Assembly: GCA_003217735.2 (NCBI GenBank)
Contig: CP031585.1
Location: 3,211,501 to 3,275,500 of the forward strand
Length of the DNA: 64,000 nt
Source of the DNA: Marinibacterium anthonyi
GTDB taxonomy: Bacteria > Pseudomonadota > Alphaproteobacteria > Rhodobacterales > Rhodobacteraceae
Direction of reading: 5' to 3'
The position numbers and the translations under genes were made by a program. Shown here one piece after another: positions 8,660 to 17,101 of the stretch (its first letter is position 1; each line of letters begins with the position of its first letter). Under the pieces are notes generated by a model. The model was not told the origin of the DNA. It saw only the letters and a list, made by a program, of their open reading frames with translations, and did not search any database.

Positions 8660-10709
8660 GGGACACCTCCGTAAAGGTCAGGATAAGGTTGCCATGCGTG
8701 TCGACCGTTCCGTCAAAGCCTGCCGGCACGATGGTGGTCGTGTCGTCCTGGGCGATGACGCAGGGGCTGGCGAACCGCGCACCGGCGGTCAGGTCGGTGC
8801 GGGCAAACAGCGCCACGTGACGCTCTGCCCCGTCGATCCAGGCGGTCAGGGACTTGGTCGCCACCACGTCGCGCGGTTGCGGGTCGTACCTGGGCAGGGT
8901 CGGCTTGGACGACGGGCCGGTGACCACGAGGTTGATCGCGATGACCTGGATCGGTGCGTCCGTGTCGGCATGTCCGTAAAGGCGGCGGTGTTCGGCGTGG
9001 AAGGCCTTGGCAATGGACATCGCGTCGCCACGTGCCAAAGCCGCCGGGTCGATCGGCACCTCGATCTCGAAGCTTTGCCCGCGATAGCGCATCTCGCCGC
9101 TGGCCTGGTAGGCGGGCGTGCCGTCGTAATGCTGTTCGTCCACCATCCAGCGCCGCGCGCGGTCGCTCAGCCGGGCGATGGTGTCGCCCATCCGCGCGGT
9201 GGTTTCCGGCGCCAGGTCGTAATAGGCGGTTTCGGTAAAATCGTTGCGCACGTCCGCCGTCAGCCCGCCAAGCGCCGACAGCACGCCCGGCGATGGCGGC
9301 ACGATGACCCGTTTCATGCCCAGGTCGCGGGCCAGGAAACAAGCCATCATCGGCCCCCCGCCCCCGAAGGCCAGAAGGCTGAATTCCTGCAGGTCGATGC
9401 CCCGACGGGAGCTGAGTTTCGTCACCTCGCGGAACATGCCCGACACGGCGATGCCGATGATCCCCTCGGCTACCTCGGCCAGCGACACGCCCAGCCGGTC
9501 GGCCAGCGGCTGGATCACCGCGATGGCCTTGTCGCGATCCACCGACACCATTCCGTAGCCCAGGGCCGAGACATCCAGCAGCCCCAGCGTCACGAAGGCG
9601 TCGGTGATCGTCGCCTGCGTGCCGCCCCGCCCGTAGGCCGCCGGACCCGGCGTGGACCCGGCGCTGTCGGGGCCCACGCCCAGCATCCCGGCGGCATCCA
9701 CCCGCGCGATGGACCCGCCGCCTTCGCCGATCGACGTCACCGACACGGTGGGCACGTAGATCGGGAAATCGCCCACGGTTTCGTTCATGCCGTATCCGGG
9801 TTGGCCGCCGGTGATGATCGCCACATCCGCCGAAGTCCCGCCGATATCCAGGCTCAGCACCTTGTCCTCGCCCGCCTCGCGCGCCACGAAGGCCGCGCCC
9901 ATGACGCCGGCGGCGGTGCCCGACAACAACATCTCGACACAGGCGGTCTTGCCGACCTCGACCGACATGATGCCGCCGTTGGACTTGGTGATCATCGGGT
10001 CCGGCGTCACACCGATCCCGGTCAGCGCGTCTTCCAGCGCGCCCAGGTATTTCGACACCGGCGGCTGCACGTAGCCATGGATGACGGCGGTCGAAGACCG
10101 TTCGTATTCGCGGATGATCGGGCGGATTTCGTGCGAACAGAAGACATGCAGATCGGGCGCCAGCGCCTTGATCAGCCGCTTGGCTTCGCGTTCATGGGCC
10201 GGGTTGCGGTAGGAATGCAGGAAGGACAGCACGATGCCCTCGGCGCCGCGCGCCTGCGCCGCCGCGACCGCCTCGGCCACGCTGTCCGGGTCCAGCGGCT
10301 GGTCCACCGTGCCGTCGGCCAGCATGCGTTCGCCGACCCCGAAGACCAGGTCGCGGGTGACCAGGGGCTCCGGCCGGGACGACAGAAGGTGATAGGGATC
10401 GGGCATCTTCAGCCGCGCCAGTTCCAGCACGTCGCAGAAGTTTCGGGTGGTGAACATCGCCAGGCGGATGCCCTTGCGCATGATGATCGCGTTGATCCCG
10501 ACCGTCGTGCCATGGGTGAAATACGAGATCTGTTCAGGCGCGATGCCGAACCGGTCCTCCAGCGCCTTCAGCCCGTCGATGACCTCTTGTCCCGGCCGGT
10601 CCGGCGTCGTCAGGACCTTGACGGTGCCGATGCTGCCCGCCGCTTCGTCGATCGCGCAGAAATCGGCGAAGGTGCCGCCGATGTCCACGCCCACGCGATA
10701 TCCCATCAC
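8649..10709 (-). CDS. Hydantoinase A / oxoprolinase family protein (HyuA-like)
   Basis: The 686-residue protein begins with the actin-like ATPase phosphate loop GVDIGGTFAD, then THGTTVGINAIIMRKG (TTVxxNA motif) and LSLDIGGTSADVAII, all typical of the HyuA subunit that phosphorylates the substrate amide. The first codon is GTG at 10709 (GTGA overlap with the iclR stop) or the ATG at 10706. It lies between its likely regulator and hyuB, so the pair probably works as an AB complex on a substrate brought in by the Dpp-type importer. Confidence 0.9.
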   Translation of the reverse strand: MMGYRVGVDIGGTFADFCAIDEAAGSIGTVKVLTTPDRPGQEVIDGLKALEDRFGIAPEQISYFTHGTTVGINAIIMRKGIRLAMFTTRNFCDVLELARLKMPDPYHLLSSRPEPLVTRDLVFGVGERMLADGTVDQPLDPDSVAEAVAAAQARGAEGIVLSFLHSYRNPAHEREAKRLIKALAPDLHVFCSHEIRPIIREYERSSTAVIHGYVQPPVSKYLGALEDALTGIGVTPDPMITKSNGGIMSVEVGKTACVEMLLSGTAAGVMGAAFVAREAGEDKVLSLDIGGTSADVAIITGGQPGYGMNETVGDFPIYVPTVSVTSIGEGGGSIARVDAAGMLGVGPDSAGSTPGPAAYGRGGTQATITDAFVTLGLLDVSALGYGMVSVDRDKAIAVIQPLADRLGVSLAEVAEGIIGIAVSGMFREVTKLSSRRGIDLQEFSLLAFGGGGPMMACFLARDLGMKRVIVPPSPGVLSALGGLTADVRNDFTETAYYDLAPETTARMGDTIARLSDRARRWMVDEQHYDGTPAYQASGEMRYRGQSFEIEVPIDPAALARGDAMSIAKAFHAEHRRLYGHADTDAPIQVIAINLVVTGPSSKPTLPRYDPQPRDVVATKSLTAWIDGAERHVALFARTDLTAGARFASPCVIAQDDTTTIVPAGFDGTVDTHGNLILTFTEVSHAD

Positions 10710-11515
10710 GCGCCCCCCTGTGATTGCTGTTCCGTAGTGCCCCGCGCACCGGCCCCGGGCCGATAGCCCAGCCGCGCGCTCAGCCGCTCGGCGCCTTCCA
10801 GCACAGCGGCCAGCATGTCTTCGCGCCGCTGTTCATAGCGCGCGGTGACCGTGGCGACGTCGATGACCGCGACGACCTCGCCCGCGGCATTGCGGATCGG
10901 CGCCGCGATCCCGGCGCCACCCACCGCGTATTCATCGACGATGGTGCCGTAGCCGTCGGCGCGGATCTTCTCCAGCGCGGCGCGGATCTCGGCTTCGGTC
11001 ACCGGTGTCGTGTCGGTGAAGGCGTGAAATTCGGTCCGGGCCAGGTAGGCATCCACGATTTCGGGTTTCTGCCACGCCAGCAGGACCCGGCCCATCACCG
11101 TGCCGTAGCCGGGCAGCGAGCTTTGGTCCGAGGCGTCATAGCGGATCGGCTGGCGGCTGACCGCCTTGGTGATCAGCCGCGCGTTCTGCTGTTCGGTGCG
11201 CACGCAGACGAACACCGTCTCGTCCAGCCGGTCGCGCAGCTCCTCGACCAGCGGCGCGGCGGCAGAGGTCAGAAGCCCCTCGACCCCGCCGACCCAGCCG
11301 AACCCCTGGCGAAAGATCTCGACGATGGCATAGCGGTCGGCGCTGTCCTTCGAGACGTAGCCGCGCGCCACCAGCGTCGACAGCAGGCCATGCGCGCTGG
11401 ACTTCGGAATACCCAGCTCGGCCACCAGCTCGTTCAGGCGGATCGGCTCGGCCCGACCCGAGAGAAGTTCGAGGACGTCGAGGATGCGTGCGGCGGACTT
11501 GACTTGACCGTTCAT
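10706..11515 (-). CDS. IclR-family transcriptional regulator
   Basis: The 269-residue protein has an N-terminal winged helix-turn-helix (NGQVKSAARILDVLELL..., recognition helix IPKSSAHGLLSTL) and a C-terminal IclR effector domain ending in VIDVATVTARYEQRREDML. The start at 11515 was chosen because the family's conserved beginning starts there, although the frame extends 33 codons upstream. It is the first gene of the hyuAB operon, and a GTTCA-N6-TGAAC palindrome overlaps its start codon, which suggests autoregulation. It may also control the divergent AtzG-like/amidase pair. Confidence 0.9.
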   Translation of the reverse strand: MNGQVKSAARILDVLELLSGRAEPIRLNELVAELGIPKSSAHGLLSTLVARGYVSKDSADRYAIVEIFRQGFGWVGGVEGLLTSAAAPLVEELRDRLDETVFVCVRTEQQNARLITKAVSRQPIRYDASDQSSLPGYGTVMGRVLLAWQKPEIVDAYLARTEFHAFTDTTPVTEAEIRAALEKIRADGYGTIVDEYAVGGAGIAAPIRNAAGEVVAVIDVATVTARYEQRREDMLAAVLEGAERLSARLGYRPGAGARGTTEQQSQGGA

Positions 11516-11525
11516 ATATGTGAAC
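11510..11525. promoter_or_regulatory. Palindromic operator candidate over the iclR start
   Basis: GTTCATATATGTGAAC has perfect 5-bp arms GTTCA/TGAAC around a 6-bp AT-rich centre and includes the ATG of the IclR gene. Its size and place fit an IclR-family autoregulatory operator. Binding is inferred. Confidence 0.55.
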
Positions 11526-11528
11526 CAT

Positions 11529-11544
11529 GTTCCTATCTGTGACC
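11529..11544. promoter_or_regulatory. Second, imperfect copy of the IclR operator candidate
   Basis: GTTCCTATCTGTGACC matches the first palindrome at 13 of 16 positions and starts 19 bp after it, which gives a tandem pair between iclR and the divergent amidase operon. Confidence 0.45.
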
Positions 11545-12099
11545 ATCTCAGCAGGCGATCCGGCACGCTGTCAACAATCGCGTTCCCCTTCAGGCGGCCC
11601 GAAAAGCGGTGCATGGCGGCTGCATGCGTTGTATGGGCCGCGCTGCGTCGTGGCTGAACGTCCCGGCCTCGGGCCCAAAATTGTCAATCAAATGAATAGG
11701 TTTAGAGCGATCTGGCGCATGACCCGCGCCGACACGGGGCATATCAAGCAAACCTTCGGACGTTTATTTCGCCCGGACGGACGGGTGGCGCGGAAATATG
11801 CAAAAGGGCGCGACGGGCGCGATGCCATGACACCGACGTGCAGCCGAACATCGTCGGACGGATCCTGCGGCTCCAGGGTCCCTCTGCCAGACAGGTGGCG
11901 CACTTCGATCAGTATTTGGGCTTGCGCATCGGAACGGATGCAAATTTCACCCGACCGGCATCGGGGCGCCCCGATTGCGTCACCTGATACTGTCATCGGC
12001 AATTAATGTAATTCTTACTATACGCATCAACAGATCGATCCTGCGTGCCGGCCCCCGTCGTCGCCCTGCGCACGCGGGATCGCATGACAGGACACGACC
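11545..12099. other. Divergent intergenic region between iclR and the AtzG-like gene
   Basis: About 555 bp without a credible gene; short open frames here lack recognisable sequence or a ribosome site. Contents: AT-richer segments around 11685-11705 and 12000-12025, a separated inverted repeat ATTGC/GCAAT (11974-11978 and 11999-12003), and TACTAT at 12016-12021 that could be a -10 box for the rightward amidase operon, though its -35 is weak. Both divergent promoters presumably lie in this gap. Confidence 0.5.
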
Positions 12100-12306
12100 A
12101 TGACCAAAGAGATCACCACGCTCATCGAAGAGGTTGCCGCCACCTGGTCCCAGGTGCGCCCACCCAACCGGCCGGGAGTCATCATGGCGGGACAGATGGC
12201 CAAGACCGTCGCCGGCTTTGCCGCCGAACAGGGCCGCATGGCGTTCGAAGACGAACCGTCCGGCTTCGAGGCCGCGCTGCAGGCCACCAAGGAGGGCACG
12301 GAATGA
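12100..12306 (+). CDS. Small AtzG-like (GatC-related, DUF4089-like) amidase partner
   Basis: This 68-residue acidic protein has two amphipathic helices and ends FEDEPSGFEAALQATKEGTE. The late DEP-aromatic pattern and the length resemble AtzG, the small GatC-like subunit that stabilises the amidase AtzE in cyanuric-acid breakdown. It overlaps the amidase start by ATGA, as expected for an obligate partner. The sequence is too short for certainty; it is probably a structural subunit, not an enzyme. Confidence 0.6.
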   Translation: MTKEITTLIEEVAATWSQVRPPNRPGVIMAGQMAKTVAGFAAEQGRMAFEDEPSGFEAALQATKEGTE

Positions 12307-13748
12307 ACATCGCCGCGACACAGGTGTCGACATTGTGCGACCTGACCCTGACCGAGGCGGCCGAGGCCGTGGCCAAGGGCGATGTCACCTCGGTCGAGCT
12401 GACCGAAGCCGCGCTGGCCGCCTTCGATCTGCGCGACGGACAGATCAATTCGGTCATCTGGATGGACCGCGACGCGGCGCTGGACACCGCCGCCAGCCTG
12501 GATGCCCGCCAGAAGGCCGGCGCGCCGCTTGGCCCGCTGCACGGCGTGCCGCTGGCGCACAAGGACATGTATTACCAGGCCGGCAAGCTGTCGACCTGCG
12601 GATCGAAGATCCGCGCCGACTTCCGGCCCGATTATACCGCGACGGTGATCGACCGGCTGCACGCCGCCGGAACGCTGACGCTGGGCGGGCTGAACATGGC
12701 CGAATTCGCGCAGAACCCGACGGGCCACAACGTCCACTACGGCGATTGCCACAATCCCTGGGGCCTGGACTATTGCACCGGCGGCTCGTCATCGGGTTCC
12801 GGCGCGGCCGTGGCCGGGCATTGCGTCACGGCGGCGCTCGGCTCGGACACCGGCGGGTCGATCCGGCTTCCGGCGGCGATCTGCGGTGTCACCGGGCTGA
12901 AACCCACCCAGACGCGGGTGTCGCGCCATGGGGTCATGCCGCTGTCGTTTTCCTGCGACAACGTCGGCCCCCTGGCCCGCACCGCCCGCGATTGCGCGGC
13001 GATCCTGTCGGTCATTGCCGGGCACGACCCGATGGATCCGACCTCGGCCGCCGAACCGGTCCCGGATTACGCGGCCATGCTGACCGGTGACATCCGGGGA
13101 TTGAAGGTGGGCGTGCCGGAAACCTACTTCCTCGACGACGCCTCGCCCGAGATCGGCGATGCCTTTGCCACGGCGCTTGACGTGCTGAAGGCGCGCGGGG
13201 CCAAGATCGTATCGGTGACCCTGCCCGAGATGGAAGCCGTTTCGACCTATGGCGGAATCGTCAGCCGGTGCGAGGGCGCGACCATCCACGCCCAGTGGAT
13301 GCGCGAGCGTCCCGAAGACTATGCCACCCACCTCAGCGGACGCATGTACGCGGGCTTTGCCATTCCTGCGGTACAATATATAGAGGCGCTGGCCCGGCGC
13401 GGCGCGATCCTGCGGGCCTTCGCGGCCCAGGTCTTTGGCACATGCGACGTGCTGGCCACGCCCACCCTGCGCTGGCGGACGCCCACGCTTGCGGCGTCCA
13501 GCATGGAAACCGGCGGGGACGACGCGATCGACACTTTCATGAACGTGTCGATCAACACGCGGCCCCTGAATTACCTGGGTCTTCCGGCCGTTTCGGTCCC
13601 CTGCGGCTTTGATGAAAACGCCATGCCCATCGGCCTGCAGATCGCCGGACGCCCCTTTGCGGAAGGCAAGGTGCTGAAGGTGGCCGATGCGTTTCAGGCC
13701 GATACCGACTGGCACGCGCTGAAATCGCCGGTGGCCCGGATGATCTGA
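12303..13748 (+). CDS. Amidase-signature hydrolase, GatA/AtzE-like
   Basis: The 481-residue cytoplasmic hydrolase carries the Ser-cisSer-Lys triad of the amidase-signature family: Lys in PLAHKDMYY, the Gly/Ser loop TGGSSSGSGAAVA, and the nucleophile Ser in GSDTGGSIRLPA. Family members cleave linear amides, carbamoyl or biuret-type bonds. The AtzG-like gene directly ahead points to the AtzE-like branch rather than to a tRNA amidotransferase; there is no gatB nearby. It is divergent from the IclR-hyuAB operon, so it may act on a product of that pathway (inference). Confidence 0.88.
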   Translation: MNIAATQVSTLCDLTLTEAAEAVAKGDVTSVELTEAALAAFDLRDGQINSVIWMDRDAALDTAASLDARQKAGAPLGPLHGVPLAHKDMYYQAGKLSTCGSKIRADFRPDYTATVIDRLHAAGTLTLGGLNMAEFAQNPTGHNVHYGDCHNPWGLDYCTGGSSSGSGAAVAGHCVTAALGSDTGGSIRLPAAICGVTGLKPTQTRVSRHGVMPLSFSCDNVGPLARTARDCAAILSVIAGHDPMDPTSAAEPVPDYAAMLTGDIRGLKVGVPETYFLDDASPEIGDAFATALDVLKARGAKIVSVTLPEMEAVSTYGGIVSRCEGATIHAQWMRERPEDYATHLSGRMYAGFAIPAVQYIEALARRGAILRAFAAQVFGTCDVLATPTLRWRTPTLAASSMETGGDDAIDTFMNVSINTRPLNYLGLPAVSVPCGFDENAMPIGLQIAGRPFAEGKVLKVADAFQADTDWHALKSPVARMI

Positions 13749-13838
13749 TCCTTCGCGGCGCCGCCAGATTTATGCAGCTATATCAGTATCTTGACCCCGG
13801 TGGCGCGGTCATACGGCGCCGGGTGAACGTGGGCCAGG

Positions 13839-15011
13839 TCAGGCGGGGTGGGACGGGGCCGCGTGGCAGATGGATTTCAACGCCAGGATCACGCGGGTCA
13901 TGTAGCCGGTGTCATAGCCCGCGTCGTTGTCCAGCACGCTGAGAAAGGCGCAGACAAGCCCCGTGGCCAGGTCCACCATCAGGAACTGGCCGCCGTATCC
14001 GCCGTGGCCCACGAACCGGCCGTCGGTCATCAAGTGGTTGGAATAATACATGAATTCCCGGGGCGGATCGAAACGTGGCGCGTCGCGCAGCGGCGCGCGG
14101 GCCAGGAATTCGGGGTTGCCGAACGTATCGCCCCCCGAAATGCGGTGAAACAGCAGGCCGAACCGCGCGAGGTCGCGGGGGCTGAGGCAGCCGCCGCCGG
14201 AAAAGGCCGGCAGGCCCTCGGCGTCGAGGCTGATGTGGAAGGCCCCGGAATAGCCGGCGGCGTCGGCGATGGCCTCGATCTCGGCGCGCAGGTCGGTGGG
14301 GCACAAACGGGCGCAGATCAGGGTCAGGACGTCCGAATTGGCCGATTTGTACTGAACCGGCACCTCCGGTTTGTCCGTTTTGTACACATTTTCCGAGGAC
14401 AGTCCGCCCGGCCCCGCCGCCGCGATGCCCCGCGCGAAGTCGCGCATGGTGGGTTCGGGCGCGTCACCGTCCGGCAGGCGCCAGCCAAGGGCGATTTCCT
14501 CGGTGTAGCAATCCGAGAGAGGGTCGGAATAATCTTCGCAGAAGGCGTTGGTGACGTTCATGTCGAGCAGCGCCTGAACCGGGGCGGCGGCATAGCCCGG
14601 CCCGATCTCGGGCAGGTAGGATCCGACGGGGCGCGACAGGTCGATGAGGCCCCGTTGCAGCAGGCGGCCGACGATCAGGTGCAGGTGCATCTTGGAAATC
14701 GACTGGATCGAGTGCACCCGGTCGGGACCGAAATCAGGCGCGGTGCGTTCGTAGAGGATGTCCGTACCGCGCGCGCAGACCAGCGCCGAGAAGGCGGGGT
14801 GGCCGGTCAGGTCGGCCACCGCCGGCAGGGCGGCCAGCGTCGCATCCGGCGCGGGCGACAAGGGCAGGACGTGGCGGGCGCGCACCATGTGGGCGCGGCG
14901 GAACAGGATGTGGGCGTTGTGAAAGCCGAAGCGGCGGTTTTCGGCGCGGTTCCACCATTGCTTGTTGTCGGGGCCGACCTGCAGTTCGGGGTTGGGGACA
15001 CGGTTGGTCAC
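13839..15011 (-). CDS. Serine hydrolase, class C beta-lactamase / esterase family
   Basis: The 390-residue protein has the SxxK nucleophile motif SISK (in VHSIQSISKMHLHL), the Tyr motif YKSANSDVL and an HGG box (GHGGYGGQF) in place of KTG. That is the set found in EstB-like esterases, 6-aminohexanoate-dimer hydrolases and related penicillin-binding folds. No signal peptide is seen, so it acts in the cytoplasm. It starts with GTG in a GTGA overlap with the acyl-CoA ligase gene and ends the BKACE/Pot operon. Hydrolysis of an ester or amide of the imported amine is a reasonable guess; antibiotic resistance is not. Confidence 0.82.
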   Translation of the reverse strand: MTNRVPNPELQVGPDNKQWWNRAENRRFGFHNAHILFRRAHMVRARHVLPLSPAPDATLAALPAVADLTGHPAFSALVCARGTDILYERTAPDFGPDRVHSIQSISKMHLHLIVGRLLQRGLIDLSRPVGSYLPEIGPGYAAAPVQALLDMNVTNAFCEDYSDPLSDCYTEEIALGWRLPDGDAPEPTMRDFARGIAAAGPGGLSSENVYKTDKPEVPVQYKSANSDVLTLICARLCPTDLRAEIEAIADAAGYSGAFHISLDAEGLPAFSGGGCLSPRDLARFGLLFHRISGGDTFGNPEFLARAPLRDAPRFDPPREFMYYSNHLMTDGRFVGHGGYGGQFLMVDLATGLVCAFLSVLDNDAGYDTGYMTRVILALKSICHAAPSHPA

Positions 15012-17101
15012 GGGGTGGCCACGTGCATCAGGACGTCGATCGCGACAACGTGGTCGGGGTAGACGAACAGCGGATTGATCTCGATCTCGGCCACCTTACC
15101 ATCCATGTCCAGGACCCTGGTGGCCAGACCATGCAGGCTGCGCGCCAGCGCGTCCAGATCGGCGGGCGCCCTGCCCCGGAATCCCTGCAGCAAGCGCGCG
15201 GCGCGGACCTTTTCCAGAGCGGCGCGGATGTCCCTTGGCGACGCGGGCAGCAACAGCGTCGCGGCGTCGGCGATGAGTTCCACCAGGATGCCGCCGCTAC
15301 CGAGGGTCAGGGCGGGGCCGAATTGCGGATCATGGCGGATCGACACGATCAGTTCGGCCAGGGGCGCGGGCGACATGGCTTCGACCAGAAAGCGGTCGGT
15401 GGCCGCGCCCGGGGAATAGGCTTCGACGTCCTGGCGCATCCGCGCGGCGGCGCGGGCGATGGCGTCGGGGGTGGACAGGTTGAGCGCGACGGCGCCGGCT
15501 TCGGTCTTGTGAAGAAGCTTGGGGCCCATCATCTTCAGCGCGACGGGGCCGCCAAGGGCCTGGGCCGCGACCGCGATGCCGGTGCCCGAAACGACGAGGC
15601 CCGGGGGCACGGGAAAACCGGCGGCAGACAGCCAGGCCTTGCCCTGGGCTTCGTCCAGCGGGCAGAGGTTGCGCGCGCGCGCGGGGGCCAGCGGGTGCAG
15701 GGTTGATGCCAGGATACGGGTGCGGGCGGCGGACCACCAGGCGGCGGCGGCGATGGCGTTCAGCGCCTCGTGCAGGCCCTGCATGGGGGCGACGCCACGG
15801 GTCACCAGCAGCGCGCGGGTTTTCGCATCGAGGTTTTCCGGCAGGGTCGAACAGATGGCGGCGGGGATGGCGCGGTCTGTCGTGGCGTCGACAAAGGCCA
15901 TGGCGTCGTTGCGGTAATAGATCCGGGATTCATCGAGGCCCGGCGCGGGATAATCCTGCACCAGGATTGCGGCGTCGATGTCGGGGCGGGTGATGGCGGC
16001 GGTGAAGACCGGCAGCGTGCGATCGGGCTGCCCCCAGATGGGGGTGGTGTAATCGAGCGGGTTGGACACCGTGGCGATATCGGGAAGCAGGCCGCGCAAG
16101 GCCCTGGCGGTTGCGGGGGCGAAGGCGGGGAAGTCGATACCGATGGTTTCGCCGTGATCGGCCAGCATGGTGGCGCCGCCGCCCGAACAGGTGAAGCCGG
16201 CGATGCGGTTGCCGGTGGGCGCCCCCGCGACACAGAGGAACTTCAGCGTTTCCAGCAGCTGGGTCGGAGAATTGACCGAGATGATGCCGAGCCGGTCGAA
16301 AAGCGCCTGGTAGAGTTCGTTGGTGCCCGACAGCGATCCGGTGTGGGAGATTGTCAGCGCCGAACCGATGGCGGAGCGGCCGGTTTTGAGAGCGACGATG
16401 GGGCGGCCCGCCTTGAGGGCTTTCAGGGCGGCCTGTTCGAAGCGGACCGGGTCGCGCAGGCCTTCGATATGCAGGCCGATGGCGCGCACGGCGGGCTTTT
16501 CGCACAGCAGGTCGACGAAGTCTTCGATGCCCAGCACCGCCTGGTTGCCGGCCGAGATCATGTAGGACAGCGGCAGCGAGCGTTGGGACATGGTGATGTC
16601 GGAGGACAGCATGCCGCTTTGGGTGATGATGGCCGCGCCGTAGCCGGGGCAGTCGCCGCCATGGGCAAAGGGCCAGAGGGCGGCGCGGTCGACATAATTG
16701 ATGAGGCCATAGCAATTGGGGCCGATCAGGGCCATGTCGCCGGCGGCCTCGCGCAGGGCGTCTTCGGCGCGGGCGCCTTCGCGGCTGGCCTCCTTGAAGC
16801 CGGCGGAATAGCAGACGACGCCGCCTGCCCCCATCTGTGCCAGCCGCGCGACCGTGTCGATGACGGCGGCGGCGGGGATGGCGAGAAAGACGGCGTCGGG
16901 CGGTTCGGGAAGGTCTTCGATGGTGGCGTAACAGGGGATCCCGGCGAGGTCGGGGCGGCGCGGGTTGACGGGCCAGTATTGGCCCGCAAAGCCCCGGCGG
17001 CGGGCTTCGGTGATGGCGACGATGGCGTCGGCGCCGCCGATGAAGGCGATGTGCCGGGGCGCCAGGAGCCGGTCGAAATTGGCGGTTCGGGCGGGTGTCA
17101 T
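15008..17101 (-). CDS. NDP-forming acyl-CoA synthetase (acetate--CoA ligase, ADP-forming family)
   Basis: The 697-residue fusion has a CoA-binding domain (residues about 10-135, FIGGADAIVAITEARR), a succinyl-CoA-ligase-like core with the phospho-His loop SHTGSLSG, and a C-terminal ATP-grasp domain (from about residue 480, DEAQGKAWLSAAGFPVP). Such enzymes make or split acyl-CoA with ATP/ADP and phosphate. The start at 17101 overlaps the acyl-CoA dehydrogenase stop (ATGA); the open frame upstream lies in that gene and is not translated. It probably activates the acid that the next enzyme dehydrogenates, replacing an AMP-forming ligase such as CaiC. Confidence 0.85.
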   Translation of the reverse strand: MTPARTANFDRLLAPRHIAFIGGADAIVAITEARRRGFAGQYWPVNPRRPDLAGIPCYATIEDLPEPPDAVFLAIPAAAVIDTVARLAQMGAGGVVCYSAGFKEASREGARAEDALREAAGDMALIGPNCYGLINYVDRAALWPFAHGGDCPGYGAAIITQSGMLSSDITMSQRSLPLSYMISAGNQAVLGIEDFVDLLCEKPAVRAIGLHIEGLRDPVRFEQAALKALKAGRPIVALKTGRSAIGSALTISHTGSLSGTNELYQALFDRLGIISVNSPTQLLETLKFLCVAGAPTGNRIAGFTCSGGGATMLADHGETIGIDFPAFAPATARALRGLLPDIATVSNPLDYTTPIWGQPDRTLPVFTAAITRPDIDAAILVQDYPAPGLDESRIYYRNDAMAFVDATTDRAIPAAICSTLPENLDAKTRALLVTRGVAPMQGLHEALNAIAAAAWWSAARTRILASTLHPLAPARARNLCPLDEAQGKAWLSAAGFPVPPGLVVSGTGIAVAAQALGGPVALKMMGPKLLHKTEAGAVALNLSTPDAIARAAARMRQDVEAYSPGAATDRFLVEAMSPAPLAELIVSIRHDPQFGPALTLGSGGILVELIADAATLLLPASPRDIRAALEKVRAARLLQGFRGRAPADLDALARSLHGLATRVLDMDGKVAEIEINPLFVYPDHVVAIDVLMHVATP

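Noticed and set aside
11527-12006. Open frames of 159 (plus) and 104 (minus) codons in the iclR/AtzG gap
   Set aside because: No ribosome site, no recognisable domain, unusual composition; the plus frame begins inside the operator region.
13749-13838. Bidirectional terminator between the amidase and serine hydrolase genes
   Set aside because: The best hairpin (CCCGG/CCGGG) is only 5 bp with mismatches and no T-run.
13839-15011. Beta-lactamase resistance gene
   Set aside because: No signal peptide, HGG instead of KTG, and a catabolic operon context favour an esterase or amide hydrolase.
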